From the IMG/VR virus record IMGVR_UViG_3300020185_000329, positions 1 to 20,238 of that record: 20,238 bases of DNA; one strand, written 5' to 3'. The notes beneath the pieces are model-generated. The model did not search any database, was not told where the DNA came from, and saw only the letters and a list, made by a program, of their open reading frames with translations. This stretch comes from a virus. Both the position numbers and the translations under genes were made by a program. Positions 14,400 to 20,075 of this stretch are shown here, piece after piece. Within the stretch, counting starts at the first letter, position 1; every line of letters begins with the position of its first letter.

Positions 14400-16076
14400 A
14401 TGAGTCTTAAACGAGTATCAGAGAAACTTGGAGAACAGAACGAACTCTTAATGGAGATTGCTCTGGACATCTATGGGTATCTGGATAGTGCAATATCTAA
14501 GGTAGAGACCTCTAGTAAAACATTGGATGCTATAAACGCTACCAATAATAACATCTTAAATGTCGTACAATCGTTTCAGACTCAGGGCGGAGATGCCCTA
14601 GAAGAAAAGCGCGACAACAAACTGGCTGACAGCAAAATGCTCGCGGCCTTAGAGGGTATCCAGAAGAACACCAAGGGTGGTGCCACTAGCAAGAAGGGTT
14701 TCGGAGAGACTGCCGGTAAAGGTATCGGAGCAGGTGTTGGTGCTGGTCTAGGTTTCGCTATGAAAGGACTTGGTGCGGTCGCAACTCTTGGTGCGTTAGG
14801 TTTTGGTATCGGTGCATTCTTTACTGGTTTGGCATTAGGTGACAAAGCGCAAGCGATGATTGGCACGGATATGTCTGCCACTAAGAAGAATATGATTACT
14901 CTTGGTGAAGCATTCGCAGAAACTCCCAATGAAGGTCTTTTGAAAATGGGTGCAGCCATGGCGGTTGGTTCCATGTTCGGTAGTTTCAAAGGTGCCATGA
15001 AAATGGGATTCTTTGGTGCTGGTATAAGTGCGTTCTTCGGTGGTTTAGCATTAGGCGACAAAGGAATGGGTGCACTAGGCGTTGACGGTTCAACACTAAA
15101 ATCAATGATGGTCAATATGGCTGAGGGATTGAACGCATTCTCTGGTACCTCACTAGCAGCACTAGGCGGTCTTATCGCATTTGGTAGTGCATTTGGTTCT
15201 GCCGCGGTTGTAGGACTTCCCCTCTTGGGTGCTGGACTGGCAGGGTTCTTTACTGCCTTAATGGGAGTTACTGAGTTACTTGGTGCGGCAGGCGTAGACG
15301 GTAGTGGTCTACGTGACATGTTGGTAAACACCGCAGAAGGTCTCGCGCCACTTAGTGAACTAGACGGAACTAACCTAATTGCGGTTGGCGGTGCCATGGG
15401 AGCACTAGGTCTAGGCATGGTCGCTCTAATGGGTGGTAGTGGACTTGCTGGAGTTATGGACTTCATTGGTAGCCTTTTCGGTGGAGACGACGAGACAATA
15501 TTCGATAAGTTATATAATGGTCTACAGCCCTTATCTACATTGAACGCAGATAACCTTAAAGGTGTTGCAGACATCTCCAGTGTCATCGATGGACTATCCG
15601 ATTCTCTGGACAGACTTATTGATACTGACTATGATGCGGTCAATGATTCTATAGGAAAGTTTGGTAAGACGATGGCATATGCAATACCTATGCTGGCTGC
15701 AATAAAAGGCCAGGGTACCGGAGAGAACCCTTATGTAGTCGGTGAAGGTTGGTTTGATGGTCAGAAGAAACTAGACTTCTCGCCAGGTATAAACAGCTTC
15801 ACTCCTCAAGATGTACAGATGATGAATAACATCGCATCTGCGGGAACACAAATCTCTTCAAACTCTTCGGGACAAAATAGTAAACCAACATCCGCAGGGA
15901 ACGTCAGTAAACTAGTGACCGAACAAGAAACCGCAAATACCGCGGCACCGGTTGTGATTATGGATAATAGTAGTAACACCTCAACATCCGGCGGAGGTGG
16001 AGGACACACGGTTTTAGGTGGGCCTATCTCTGCTTTCGATTCTATAGACCCTTACTTCTCTACCCGTCCCGCATAA
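14400..16076 (+). CDS. Tape-measure-like tail protein (gp29 role), 558 aa
   Basis: Start at 14400 with AAAGGA 6-10 nt upstream, overlapping the end of the 60-aa frame region. Layout: N-terminal helical/coiled-coil part (1-90), Lys/Gly hinge (91-112), long Gly/Ala-rich hydrophobic region (113-365) built of repeats of about 70 residues, an acidic helix (366-425), and a Ser/Asn/Gly-rich C-terminus with GGGGG. Length is close to T4 gp29 (590 aa). A hydrophobic, repetitive protein directly after a probable frameshifted chaperone is the standard position of a tape measure, which sets tail length and is ejected with DNA. I cannot see direct residue homology to T4 gp29, so no gene number is given. 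The stop TAA sits in the T-tract of the opposite-strand terminator. Confidence 0.65.
   Translation: MSLKRVSEKLGEQNELLMEIALDIYGYLDSAISKVETSSKTLDAINATNNNILNVVQSFQTQGGDALEEKRDNKLADSKMLAALEGIQKNTKGGATSKKGFGETAGKGIGAGVGAGLGFAMKGLGAVATLGALGFGIGAFFTGLALGDKAQAMIGTDMSATKKNMITLGEAFAETPNEGLLKMGAAMAVGSMFGSFKGAMKMGFFGAGISAFFGGLALGDKGMGALGVDGSTLKSMMVNMAEGLNAFSGTSLAALGGLIAFGSAFGSAAVVGLPLLGAGLAGFFTALMGVTELLGAAGVDGSGLRDMLVNTAEGLAPLSELDGTNLIAVGGAMGALGLGMVALMGGSGLAGVMDFIGSLFGGDDETIFDKLYNGLQPLSTLNADNLKGVADISSVIDGLSDSLDRLIDTDYDAVNDSIGKFGKTMAYAIPMLAAIKGQGTGENPYVVGEGWFDGQKKLDFSPGINSFTPQDVQMMNNIASAGTQISSNSSGQNSKPTSAGNVSKLVTEQETANTAAPVVIMDNSSNTSTSGGGGGHTVLGGPISAFDSIDPYFSTRPA
14790..15623 (+). repeat. Three to four degenerate ~70-aa repeats in the tape-measure-like protein
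   Basis: Units begin near residues 131, 203, 272 and, degenerate, 347. Shared elements are AFFTGLALGDK / AFFGGLALGDK / GFFTALMGVTE, then GTDMSATKKNMI / GVDGSTLKSMMVNMAEGL / GVDGSGLRDMLVNTAEGL, then KMGAAMAVGSMFG / ALGGLIAFGSAFG / AVGGAMGALGLG. The fourth unit keeps only the FIGSLFGGD and LYNGLQPLS positions. Confidence 0.75.
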
Positions 16077-16099
16077 AAAAAGGGGAACCGAAGTTCCCC
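16075..16099 (-). terminator. Intrinsic terminator with UUCG tetraloop downstream of gp32
   Basis: On the minus strand the stem GGGGAAC (16099-16093), loop TTCG and stem GTTCCCC (16088-16082) are followed by seven T (16081-16075). It lies 31 nt after the gp32 stop. For the plus strand the hairpin is followed by CAAAATCT only, so it may also slow the tape-measure transcript but lacks a good U-tract. Confidence 0.9.
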
Positions 16100-16129
16100 C
16101 AAAATCTCATTTACATGAGGGAGATAACC

Positions 16130-17074
16130 TTAATCTTCTGCAGCCATCTGCGCGAAGTATGACAGGGTATCATCTTCCTCAGCAACAACCGCAGGGGTAG
16201 GTGCAGGGGAAGAGACTACAGTAGGTTCAGATGCTTCACGCATCGGAGCAGCCTCAGCAGTCTGAGCAAGTGCTTCGTTCTTGATAGTTGCACCAGCACC
16301 AGTCGCAAGACCCAATACGGTCTCCAACTTATTCTTCAACTCATCGTAGGTCTTAAACCACTTATCGTCATGTGCGTTAGGGTAGTTGGGTACTATGAAC
16401 TCGTTTAAGTCATACAGACCATTGTACACCGATTCAAGTTGTGTCTCATCTGCTCCTAGGAACTGAGATGGGCTCTTGAAGTCTGACTTATCATAGTTTC
16501 TGTAACCCGCAACATTACGAATCTTCAGTTCGAAATCCGCACCCGCCCAAAAGTCAAAAGGATTGACTGGCTGTTCGCCTGGGAATTCTGGTTGCATCTG
16601 ATCCATAATCTTATCAAAGATCTTCTTACCGAACTCGTAGATGAAGGTTTTGCCATTATTGGCAGGGTTCGCAGGGTCGTTAATAACTTGAATGTTAGTA
16701 ACGTAGTGTAGACGACGCTTCTGTCGACGTGCAGTCTCCTTATCTTCTTCGATACCGGAGTTCCACAGACGGGAGTTCAACTCACCCAGTGGGTCATTCT
16801 GACCTAGGGTAGTGAGAGAACGTTCGATGTACCATTGTCCGGTTGGGCCCTTAAAGGCGTGATCCCAGTAACGTACCCACGGTAGGTCTTGACCTTCAGT
16901 AGCAGGTAAGAATCGAATAACCGCGTAACCGTTGCCCTGTTCATCAACAGTAGGTTTCCACTTGCGGTCGTCTTGGTATTTGTTAGTGTTAGATACTTGT
17001 CCAGATGCAGCAGTGGCGGCAGTAACAAGTTTTGAGATGTCCATAGATTTGGACTTTAGATTTGCAAAAGACAT
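16130..17074 (-). CDS. 32: Single-stranded DNA-binding protein gp32, 314 aa
   Basis: gp32 coats single-stranded DNA in replication, recombination and repair. The core follows the family: EQGNGYAVIRFLPATEGQDL (46-65; T4 has NAGNGQAVIRFLPS), GQWYIERSLTTLG, LHYVTNIQVINDPANPANNG (T4 has ANILVVKDPAAPENEG), then KTFIYEFGKKIFDKI, and FWAGADFELKIRNVAGYRNY. The N-terminal KSMDISKLVTAATAA is the likely cooperativity (LAST-type) segment. The C-terminus is acidic (EEDDTLSYFAQMAAED), the usual partner-binding tail. Unlike T4 gp32 there is no cysteine at all, so the zinc site is missing. RBS AAGGA precedes ATG at 17074, and a late promoter octamer lies at 17137-17144. Between gp32 and gp33 T4 has gene 59; it is not here. 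Confidence 0.93.
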   Translation of the reverse strand: MSFANLKSKSMDISKLVTAATAASGQVSNTNKYQDDRKWKPTVDEQGNGYAVIRFLPATEGQDLPWVRYWDHAFKGPTGQWYIERSLTTLGQNDPLGELNSRLWNSGIEEDKETARRQKRRLHYVTNIQVINDPANPANNGKTFIYEFGKKIFDKIMDQMQPEFPGEQPVNPFDFWAGADFELKIRNVAGYRNYDKSDFKSPSQFLGADETQLESVYNGLYDLNEFIVPNYPNAHDDKWFKTYDELKNKLETVLGLATGAGATIKNEALAQTAEAAPMREASEPTVVSSPAPTPAVVAEEDDTLSYFAQMAAED

Positions 17075-17136
17075 AAAATTTCCTTAATATAAACTTAAAT
17101 ATAAACAATGTATGTGATTGCCTCAATGGGCATAGC

Positions 17137-17144
17137 TATTTATA
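17137..17144 (-). promoter_or_regulatory. T4-type late promoter (TATAAATA) upstream of gene 32
   Basis: The minus strand reads GACGTATAAATAGC. The gp33 stop codon TAA and last codon GTA are inside the octamer. The RNA start is expected near 17131, 57 nt before the gp32 ATG. Confidence 0.72.
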
Positions 17145-17376
17145 CGTCAAGTGTGTTCTGCTTGGGCAGAAAGTTCAATTGACGGGCTTCACTCTCTAGA
17201 TGTTCCACTATAGTGGGAGACAGATACTTCTTGATGTCTTCCAGTTCTAGACCGTTCTTTTCACAGAGATGTACAATGGAATCCATATATGTCATTCTGT
17301 GTTGGAACACGAAACTCTCTATCATAGCCGAGAATGATTTTTTGGTTAGAAAGTTCTCTTCTGTTTTATCATCCAT
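17140..17376 (-). CDS. 33: Late transcription coactivator gp33, 78 aa
   Basis: gp33 bridges RNA polymerase and the sliding clamp and enables activated late transcription from TATAAATA promoters. The segment FQHRMTYMDSIVHLCEKNGL (about 25-44) and SPTIVEHLESEARQLNFLPK match the pattern of gp33 in T4 (FGMSYLEATTAFLEENSI, then IPSGIIEKIQSEAIDENLL, from memory) and still better the short gp33 of marine T4-like phages. It is 78 aa against 112 in T4. Gene order 33 then 32 agrees with T4. It overlaps the preceding gene by 8 nt. The C-terminus NTLDV stops short of the T4 end NTLDFLL, which is the clamp-binding tail. The stop codon lies inside a late promoter. Confidence 0.8.
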   Translation of the reverse strand: MDDKTEENFLTKKSFSAMIESFVFQHRMTYMDSIVHLCEKNGLELEDIKKYLSPTIVEHLESEARQLNFLPKQNTLDV

Positions 17377-17629
17377 CGATTACCTCAATCGCAGTGATAT
17401 TATCGACACGGAAAGACCGCCAAGATTGCTTATCAATTGCGAATGCGCGAATGACGGATTTGTTAACAGAGAAGTCTTTCACTTGGTTAACTTTTGATTC
17501 CGACAACTCAGGCATATAGTCAGTCTGGAGAGTACAGGGCATAACCCTCTGTTCCCCATTAACCTTATTAAATGTAACCTGAAGAACATTACTTCGGAGT
17601 TGGTCAAGCACTTTATCATAATTAAACAT
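17369..17629 (-). CDS. Small SH3-like/DUF2693-type phage protein, 86 aa
   Basis: The start ATG at 17629 (MFNYDKVLDQLRSNVLQVTF) has a strong AGGAGA 5 nt upstream; upstream in-frame codons are ignored for that reason. The pattern VLQVTFNKVNGEQRVMPCTL (15-34) followed by IDKQSWRSFRVDNITAIEVI at the end is typical of a small family in T4-like phages (I recall it as DUF2693), with an early -GE-RVM-CTL- strand pair and a late W-R-SFR-DN-I strand. Its molecular role is unknown; a small beta-barrel that binds RNA, DNA or protein is likely from the fold type. It overlaps gp33 and shares its transcript. Confidence 0.75.
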   Translation of the reverse strand: MFNYDKVLDQLRSNVLQVTFNKVNGEQRVMPCTLQTDYMPELSESKVNQVKDFSVNKSVIRAFAIDKQSWRSFRVDNITAIEVIDG

Positions 17630-17639
17630 TTCGTTCTCC

Positions 17640-17936
17640 TTAGAAACGTTCGTATTCATCGTTATCAGACTCAGAATCTTCTTCACCAGAGTCAGCATGT
17701 ACAGCCTCAAGAAACTCTTCGTTACCATCTAATACCGCAATGGTGTGTTCGAATGCTTCAAGAGTAGAAAGAACCGCCCGGCGAGTGTCGTTCTCTTCGT
17801 CGAGGGCAAAATACTCTTTGGCATAAGTTTCTAGAGTCTCTAGATACGCGTGACGCATATACTCACGAGTAATGAGTTCCACATCGTTGCGAGGATATTG
17901 GCCTAAGTCAATTAGGTTTTCAATCGGTTGGGACAT
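17640..17936 (-). CDS. Unrecognised small acidic protein, 98 aa
   Basis: I do not recognise this protein. The start at 17936 (MSQPIENLIDLGQYPRNDVE) is preferred over an ATG 9 nt upstream, because it forms a TAATG junction with the preceding gene and has AAGGA at a 9-nt distance. The sequence is helical (LITREYMRHAYLETLETYAK, then RRAVLSTLEAFEHTIAVLDG) with a very acidic C-terminus (DSGEEDSESDNDEYERF), which may mimic nucleic acid or bind a basic partner. No cysteines or membrane segments. It is the second gene after the sigma-70 promoter at 18170-18199. Confidence 0.7.
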   Translation of the reverse strand: MSQPIENLIDLGQYPRNDVELITREYMRHAYLETLETYAKEYFALDEENDTRRAVLSTLEAFEHTIAVLDGNEEFLEAVHADSGEEDSESDNDEYERF

Positions 17937-18169
17937 TAATTCCATTCCTTATTTTGGTTTGCTTGATATGTATCGGAGAAGTTTGAGGCAACAAAACTAT
18001 CCTCATCACTCCAACGTACATCTGATTTATAGTCCTGACGGTCAAGACTTACCACTTCGTTCGCAAGACGTTCATTTGATTTAATAATCTTACTACGCTT
18101 ATTACGCTTCTGAATCTTTAGTGCTGCTCTGCGAATCATTGCATAACGTACTTCTTTTGATATGGACAT
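17936..18169 (-). CDS. Unrecognised small basic protein, 77 aa
   Basis: I do not recognise this protein. The N-terminal half is very basic (MIRRAALKIQKRNKRSKIIK, residues 11-30), the C-terminal half acidic and polar (DEDSFVASNFSDTYQANQNK). The first ATG at 18169 has AAGG about 7 nt upstream, but it lies directly after the -10 box of a strong promoter, so RNA from that promoter would begin inside the gene. On that RNA the next start is Met11 at 18139 (MIRRAAL). The full-length protein would need read-through from upstream. It is joined to the next gene by TAATG. Confidence 0.6.
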   Translation of the reverse strand: MSISKEVRYAMIRRAALKIQKRNKRSKIIKSNERLANEVVSLDRQDYKSDVRWSDEDSFVASNFSDTYQANQNKEWN

Positions 18170-18199
18170 ATTATACCTTTTTTAGTGGGGGTGTGTCAA
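18170..18199 (-). promoter_or_regulatory. Consensus sigma-70 promoter (TTGACA-18 nt-TATAAT)
   Basis: On the minus strand the -35 TTGACA is at 18199-18194 and the -10 TATAAT at 18175-18170; both hexamers are perfect. It sits in the gap between two genes. The -10 abuts the ATG at 18169. Confidence 0.75.
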
Positions 18200-18205
18200 G
18201 GGCTA

Positions 18206-18340
18206 TTAAAAATTATTTTCAGAAGGATAACCGCGTTTCTTTGCTTCCTTCTTTTTGTCTATATGAGTAGACGCACGATTAAACTTCCGCGCATATTTTG
18301 CGACAGGATTAGTTCTAACTATAGTTGCTTTCTTTGCCAT
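18206..18340 (-). CDS. Small basic conserved phage protein, 44 aa
   Basis: The start at 18340 (MAKKATIVRTNPVAKYARKF) is chosen because it lies 1 nt after the stop of the preceding gene and gives the N-terminus seen in similar short phage proteins of the type K-R-NPVAK--RKFNR---H-D-KK; the frame extends further upstream without a ribosome site. The protein is almost all basic (NRASTHIDKKKEAKKRGYPS) with no Trp or Cys, so it is probably a nucleic-acid-binding accessory protein. Its function is unknown. It ends 7 nt before the -35 box of the next promoter. Confidence 0.7.
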   Translation of the reverse strand: MAKKATIVRTNPVAKYARKFNRASTHIDKKKEAKKRGYPSENNF

Positions 18341-18341
18341 G

Positions 18342-18641
18342 TCAGTTACCCGAACGAATGCTAGGGTCATAGTCGCTATCATAAGCAAACAGATTCGACC
18401 ACTTCCTCAACTTGATTAGTTTCTCTTGGCGATAGTCTTCGACCGCACTGTACGATACAACTTCCCATTGTTGTAGAAGTTCTATCATACACACAAGGTC
18501 ACCGACCTCTTTCGCCAATCGGTCTAGATTGTCTTGTTGCTGACCGAATCGTTTAATCTTTGATGCTTCCTGAATAACTTCAGCACACTCTTCTTGCAGA
18601 ATGGTGAGCAACTCAGTACAACTGTCATTGTACTTCAACAT
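18342..18641 (-). CDS. MazG-like nucleotide pyrophosphohydrolase (all-alpha NTP-PPase), 99 aa
   Basis: These enzymes hydrolyse (d)NTPs to monophosphates with magnesium, for pool cleaning or for modulating alarmones. The two metal-binding motifs are visible: EECAE (Glu17, Glu18, Glu21) in the first helix and KEVGDLVCMIELL (Glu45, Asp48) in the later helix, separated by a loop KIKRFGQQQDNLDRLA. The length (99 aa) equals a single-domain MazG-like protein rather than full MazG. It starts by a TAATG overlap with the preceding gene. Catalytic residues look intact; the substrate is unknown. Confidence 0.85.
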   Translation of the reverse strand: MLKYNDSCTELLTILQEECAEVIQEASKIKRFGQQQDNLDRLAKEVGDLVCMIELLQQWEVVSYSAVEDYRQEKLIKLRKWSNLFAYDSDYDPSIRSGN

Positions 18642-18961
18642 TAAAATTCTACCCTGTCGTGGAAGGGAACTGCACCAGAGAATTGACCCCCAGTAATATC
18701 ACGCACCTTTTGACGGAATCTACTGTCGGCCGTGGCGACATATGTACCACCCATCATAGGACGTTCAGTCCCTAGGTAAACGGGACGTACGAAACAAGTC
18801 CCTTTAACGTACCCCTCCACCAACTCAACCGCAGGGCGGCCTACAGTGGGTTCAAACGGGCCTTCTACATTCACAACAGTCACCGATGTGAAGTTGGAAC
18901 TTATGCCGTTGTTAGAACAATCACGCATATCCGAACGGAAAATATCAGCTATCATACCCAT
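18641..18961 (-). CDS. Conserved phage protein of unknown function, 106 aa
   Basis: The start at 18961 (MGMIADIFRSDMRDCSNNGI) lies 1 nt after the stop of the upstream gene; Met3 at 18955 is also possible. The pattern VVNVEGPFEPTVGRPAVELV, then GGTYVATADSRFRQKVRDIT and GAVPFHDRVEF, occurs as a hypothetical protein in various phages and in some bacterial genomes, as I recall. The fold is likely a compact beta-sheet domain without signal peptide or membrane segment. Cysteines at 15 and near 70 are not arranged as a metal site. It precedes the MazG-like gene with a TAATG junction, which may suggest a role in nucleotide or host-takeover metabolism, but this is weak. Confidence 0.7.
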   Translation of the reverse strand: MGMIADIFRSDMRDCSNNGISSNFTSVTVVNVEGPFEPTVGRPAVELVEGYVKGTCFVRPVYLGTERPMMGGTYVATADSRFRQKVRDITGGQFSGAVPFHDRVEF

Positions 18962-18962
18962 G

Positions 18963-19196
18963 TTACTTAACCCCCACAACTTTGTTATTCTTGAACTCGA
19001 CACCTTCAGGGCCAACCAACTTACCCAGCATCCAGAAGTCTTCTGCCTGAAGTTTAGAAACATCATTGGAGTAACCTTCTTGGACATAATCCGGGCCTAA
19101 CTGGTTGTACGCGTTGAGGTAGTTAACTGCCTCTGTCACTGTATCAAAGGTCTTGGCGTCGTGCGTATTGGACATCTTGGGTTTTGCATAAAACAT
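18963..19196 (-). CDS. Unrecognised small protein, 77 aa
   Basis: The first gene behind the promoter at 19230-19257. The start ATG at 19196 (MFYAKPKMSNTHDAKTFDTV) is chosen because AGAGAG lies about 10 nt upstream; a TTG at 19217 inside the conserved leader is unlikely. The protein has a helical part (TEAVNYLNAYNQLGPDYVQE) and an end rich in beta turns (GKLVGPEGVEFKNNKVVGVK). No known motif is seen. It shares a 15-nt leader element with the 128-aa gene at 19431, so the two are likely made at the same time after infection. Confidence 0.65.
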   Translation of the reverse strand: MFYAKPKMSNTHDAKTFDTVTEAVNYLNAYNQLGPDYVQEGYSNDVSKLQAEDFWMLGKLVGPEGVEFKNNKVVGVK

Positions 19197-19209
19197 AATA
19201 TATTCTCTC

Positions 19210-19224
19210 TTTATCAATTCAATA
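19210..19224 (-). repeat. Conserved early-leader element, copy 1 (TATTGAATTGATAAA)
   Basis: Fifteen identical bases start exactly 5 nt after the TATAAT box here and in copy 2 (19834-19848), and both are followed by a purine run AGAGAGA that includes the ribosome site. Confidence 0.85.
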
Positions 19225-19229
19225 GGGTC

Positions 19230-19257
19230 ATTATAACAGGCTGACAGTATATGTCAA
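19230..19257 (-). promoter_or_regulatory. Consensus sigma-70 promoter (TTGACA-16 nt-TATAAT)
   Basis: On the minus strand TTGACA is at 19257-19252 and TATAAT at 19235-19230. The RNA start is expected near 19223, inside the conserved leader element. An inverted repeat TGACA-N5-TGTCA (19242-19256) covers most of the -35 box and spacer. Confidence 0.82.
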
Positions 19258-19266
19258 GGCCTTTTT

Positions 19267-19431
19267 TCATTTATTTTTAAGGTGGACATATTCGCGTTTC
19301 AGGAACCACTTGTACTTTGCAAAGTAATCCTTCGCTTTGTAGTCCGGTCGTTTTCCAGTGAAGGTCTCAACCTCATCACAGTGTTCGAACCACATCTCGT
19401 TACACCACATTCGAAAAGTCATACCAGTCAT
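19267..19431 (-). CDS. Small charged/aromatic protein, 54 aa
   Basis: A short gene starting at 19431 by a TAATG overlap with the preceding 128-aa gene and ending with TGA at 19267. The sequence (MTGMTFRMWCNEMWFEHCDE, then VETFTGKRPDYKAKDYFAKY, KWFLKREYVHLKNK) is rich in Trp, Phe and Tyr. The pattern MWFEHCDE...YFAKYKWFLKREY resembles small proteins scattered through T4-like marine phages. Met4 could also be the start. Function unknown. The coupling and coherent composition make it a real gene despite its size. Confidence 0.75.
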   Translation of the reverse strand: MTGMTFRMWCNEMWFEHCDEVETFTGKRPDYKAKDYFAKYKWFLKREYVHLKNK

Positions 19432-19817
19432 TACGCAGCCTCCAACACATAAGGCTTACTGAACGTACCGACGTTGATGTCAGTGTAGTGACTTCTGTGG
19501 AAGTAATCAGTCATGCTGTCATCTTCACAGAAGAAGTCTGGCCCTTCCATCGCAGCCTTTAACTCAGTCAAGAACGCAACGACAGTAGGACACTCGTAGT
19601 TCTCAGCAATCCAGTAAGGGTTGACTTGAATATAATCACGAGGGCCATACTCACTAACAGGCAGAGCGCCCAAGATGTCTAACTTACCACTCTTGATGTT
19701 GCAGACTAAAGTACTGTGATGACGAACGGCAATAGTACCTTTCATATTGTACTTCTTTAATACTGCTTTGACTGCTGGGGCTAACTTCTTTTTTTCTTCT
19801 TGACTTACAAACGCCAT
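19431..19817 (-). CDS. Conserved phage protein (LPD29-like), 128 aa
   Basis: The start ATG at 19817 (MAFVSQEEKKKLAPAVKAVL) follows AGAGAGAG 5-10 nt upstream; upstream in-frame codons fall inside the promoter. The pattern GTIAVRHHSTLVCNIKSGKL, then YIQVNPYWIAENY and DSMTDYFHRSHYTDINVG, then FSKPYV resembles a family that I recall in many phages and mobile elements as large polyvalent-protein-associated domain 29. Function is unknown. It is the first gene after the promoter at 19854-19881 and shares the 15-nt leader element with the 77-aa gene, so it is an early gene by arrangement. Confidence 0.72.
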   Translation of the reverse strand: MAFVSQEEKKKLAPAVKAVLKKYNMKGTIAVRHHSTLVCNIKSGKLDILGALPVSEYGPRDYIQVNPYWIAENYECPTVVAFLTELKAAMEGPDFFCEDDSMTDYFHRSHYTDINVGTFSKPYVLEAA

Positions 19818-19833
19818 AACTTTTCTCTCTCTG

Positions 19834-19848
19834 TTTATCAATTCAATA
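19834..19848 (-). repeat. Conserved early-leader element, copy 2 (TATTGAATTGATAAA)
   Basis: Identical to copy 1 at 19210-19224 and at the same 5-nt distance from the TATAAT box. It is followed by CAGAGAGAGAA and the ATG at 19817. Confidence 0.85.
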
Positions 19849-19853
19849 CAAGT

Positions 19854-19881
19854 ATTATACACCAACCACAAATAAAGTCAA
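19854..19881 (-). promoter_or_regulatory. Sigma-70 promoter (TTGACT-16 nt-TATAAT)
   Basis: On the minus strand TTGACT is at 19881-19876 and TATAAT at 19859-19854, the same 16-nt spacing as the promoter at 19230-19257. The RNA start is expected near 19847. Confidence 0.8.
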
Positions 19882-19889
19882 CACTTTTT

Positions 19890-20075
19890 TTACTTTTTCT
19901 TAGAACATTTTGTTATATGCTTATTCCAAAAGGTGTTTAAAAATCCACCCTCTTCCCACATCAGAGGCAAGCTCTCGTTCGCCCGTTTCTCTTCTTCCAT
20001 ATGAAGATTGACATACATTAATAGACCAAGAAACGCAAAGAGGGCAATACCTAGGACATCATATACCAGTTCCAT
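19890..20075 (-). CDS. Small membrane protein, 61 aa
   Basis: The start at 20075 (MELVYDVLGIALFAFLGLLM) is preferred to an ATG 12 nt upstream because it forms a TAATG junction with the preceding frame. A single hydrophobic segment of about 18 residues (VLGIALFAFLGLLMYV, residues 7-22) is followed by a charged, Trp-containing tail ending CSKKK, so a type of inner-membrane protein with a cytoplasmic or periplasmic tail is likely. Such small phage membrane proteins often act on the host, but no function can be assigned. It ends just before the next promoter. Confidence 0.7.
   Translation of the reverse strand: MELVYDVLGIALFAFLGLLMYVNLHMEEEKRANESLPLMWEEGGFLNTFWNKHITKCSKKK

Noticed and set aside
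14582-15586. 334-aa open frame on the minus strand
   Set aside because: It is antisense to the tape-measure-like gene and Pro/Ala/Ser-rich, which is what a Gly/Ala-rich gene gives on the other strand. It lacks a ribosome site and any recognisable pattern.
16082-16099. Efficient terminator for the plus-strand operon
   Set aside because: The hairpin is symmetric, but on the plus strand it is followed by CAAAATCT instead of a U-tract; only the minus direction is well supported.
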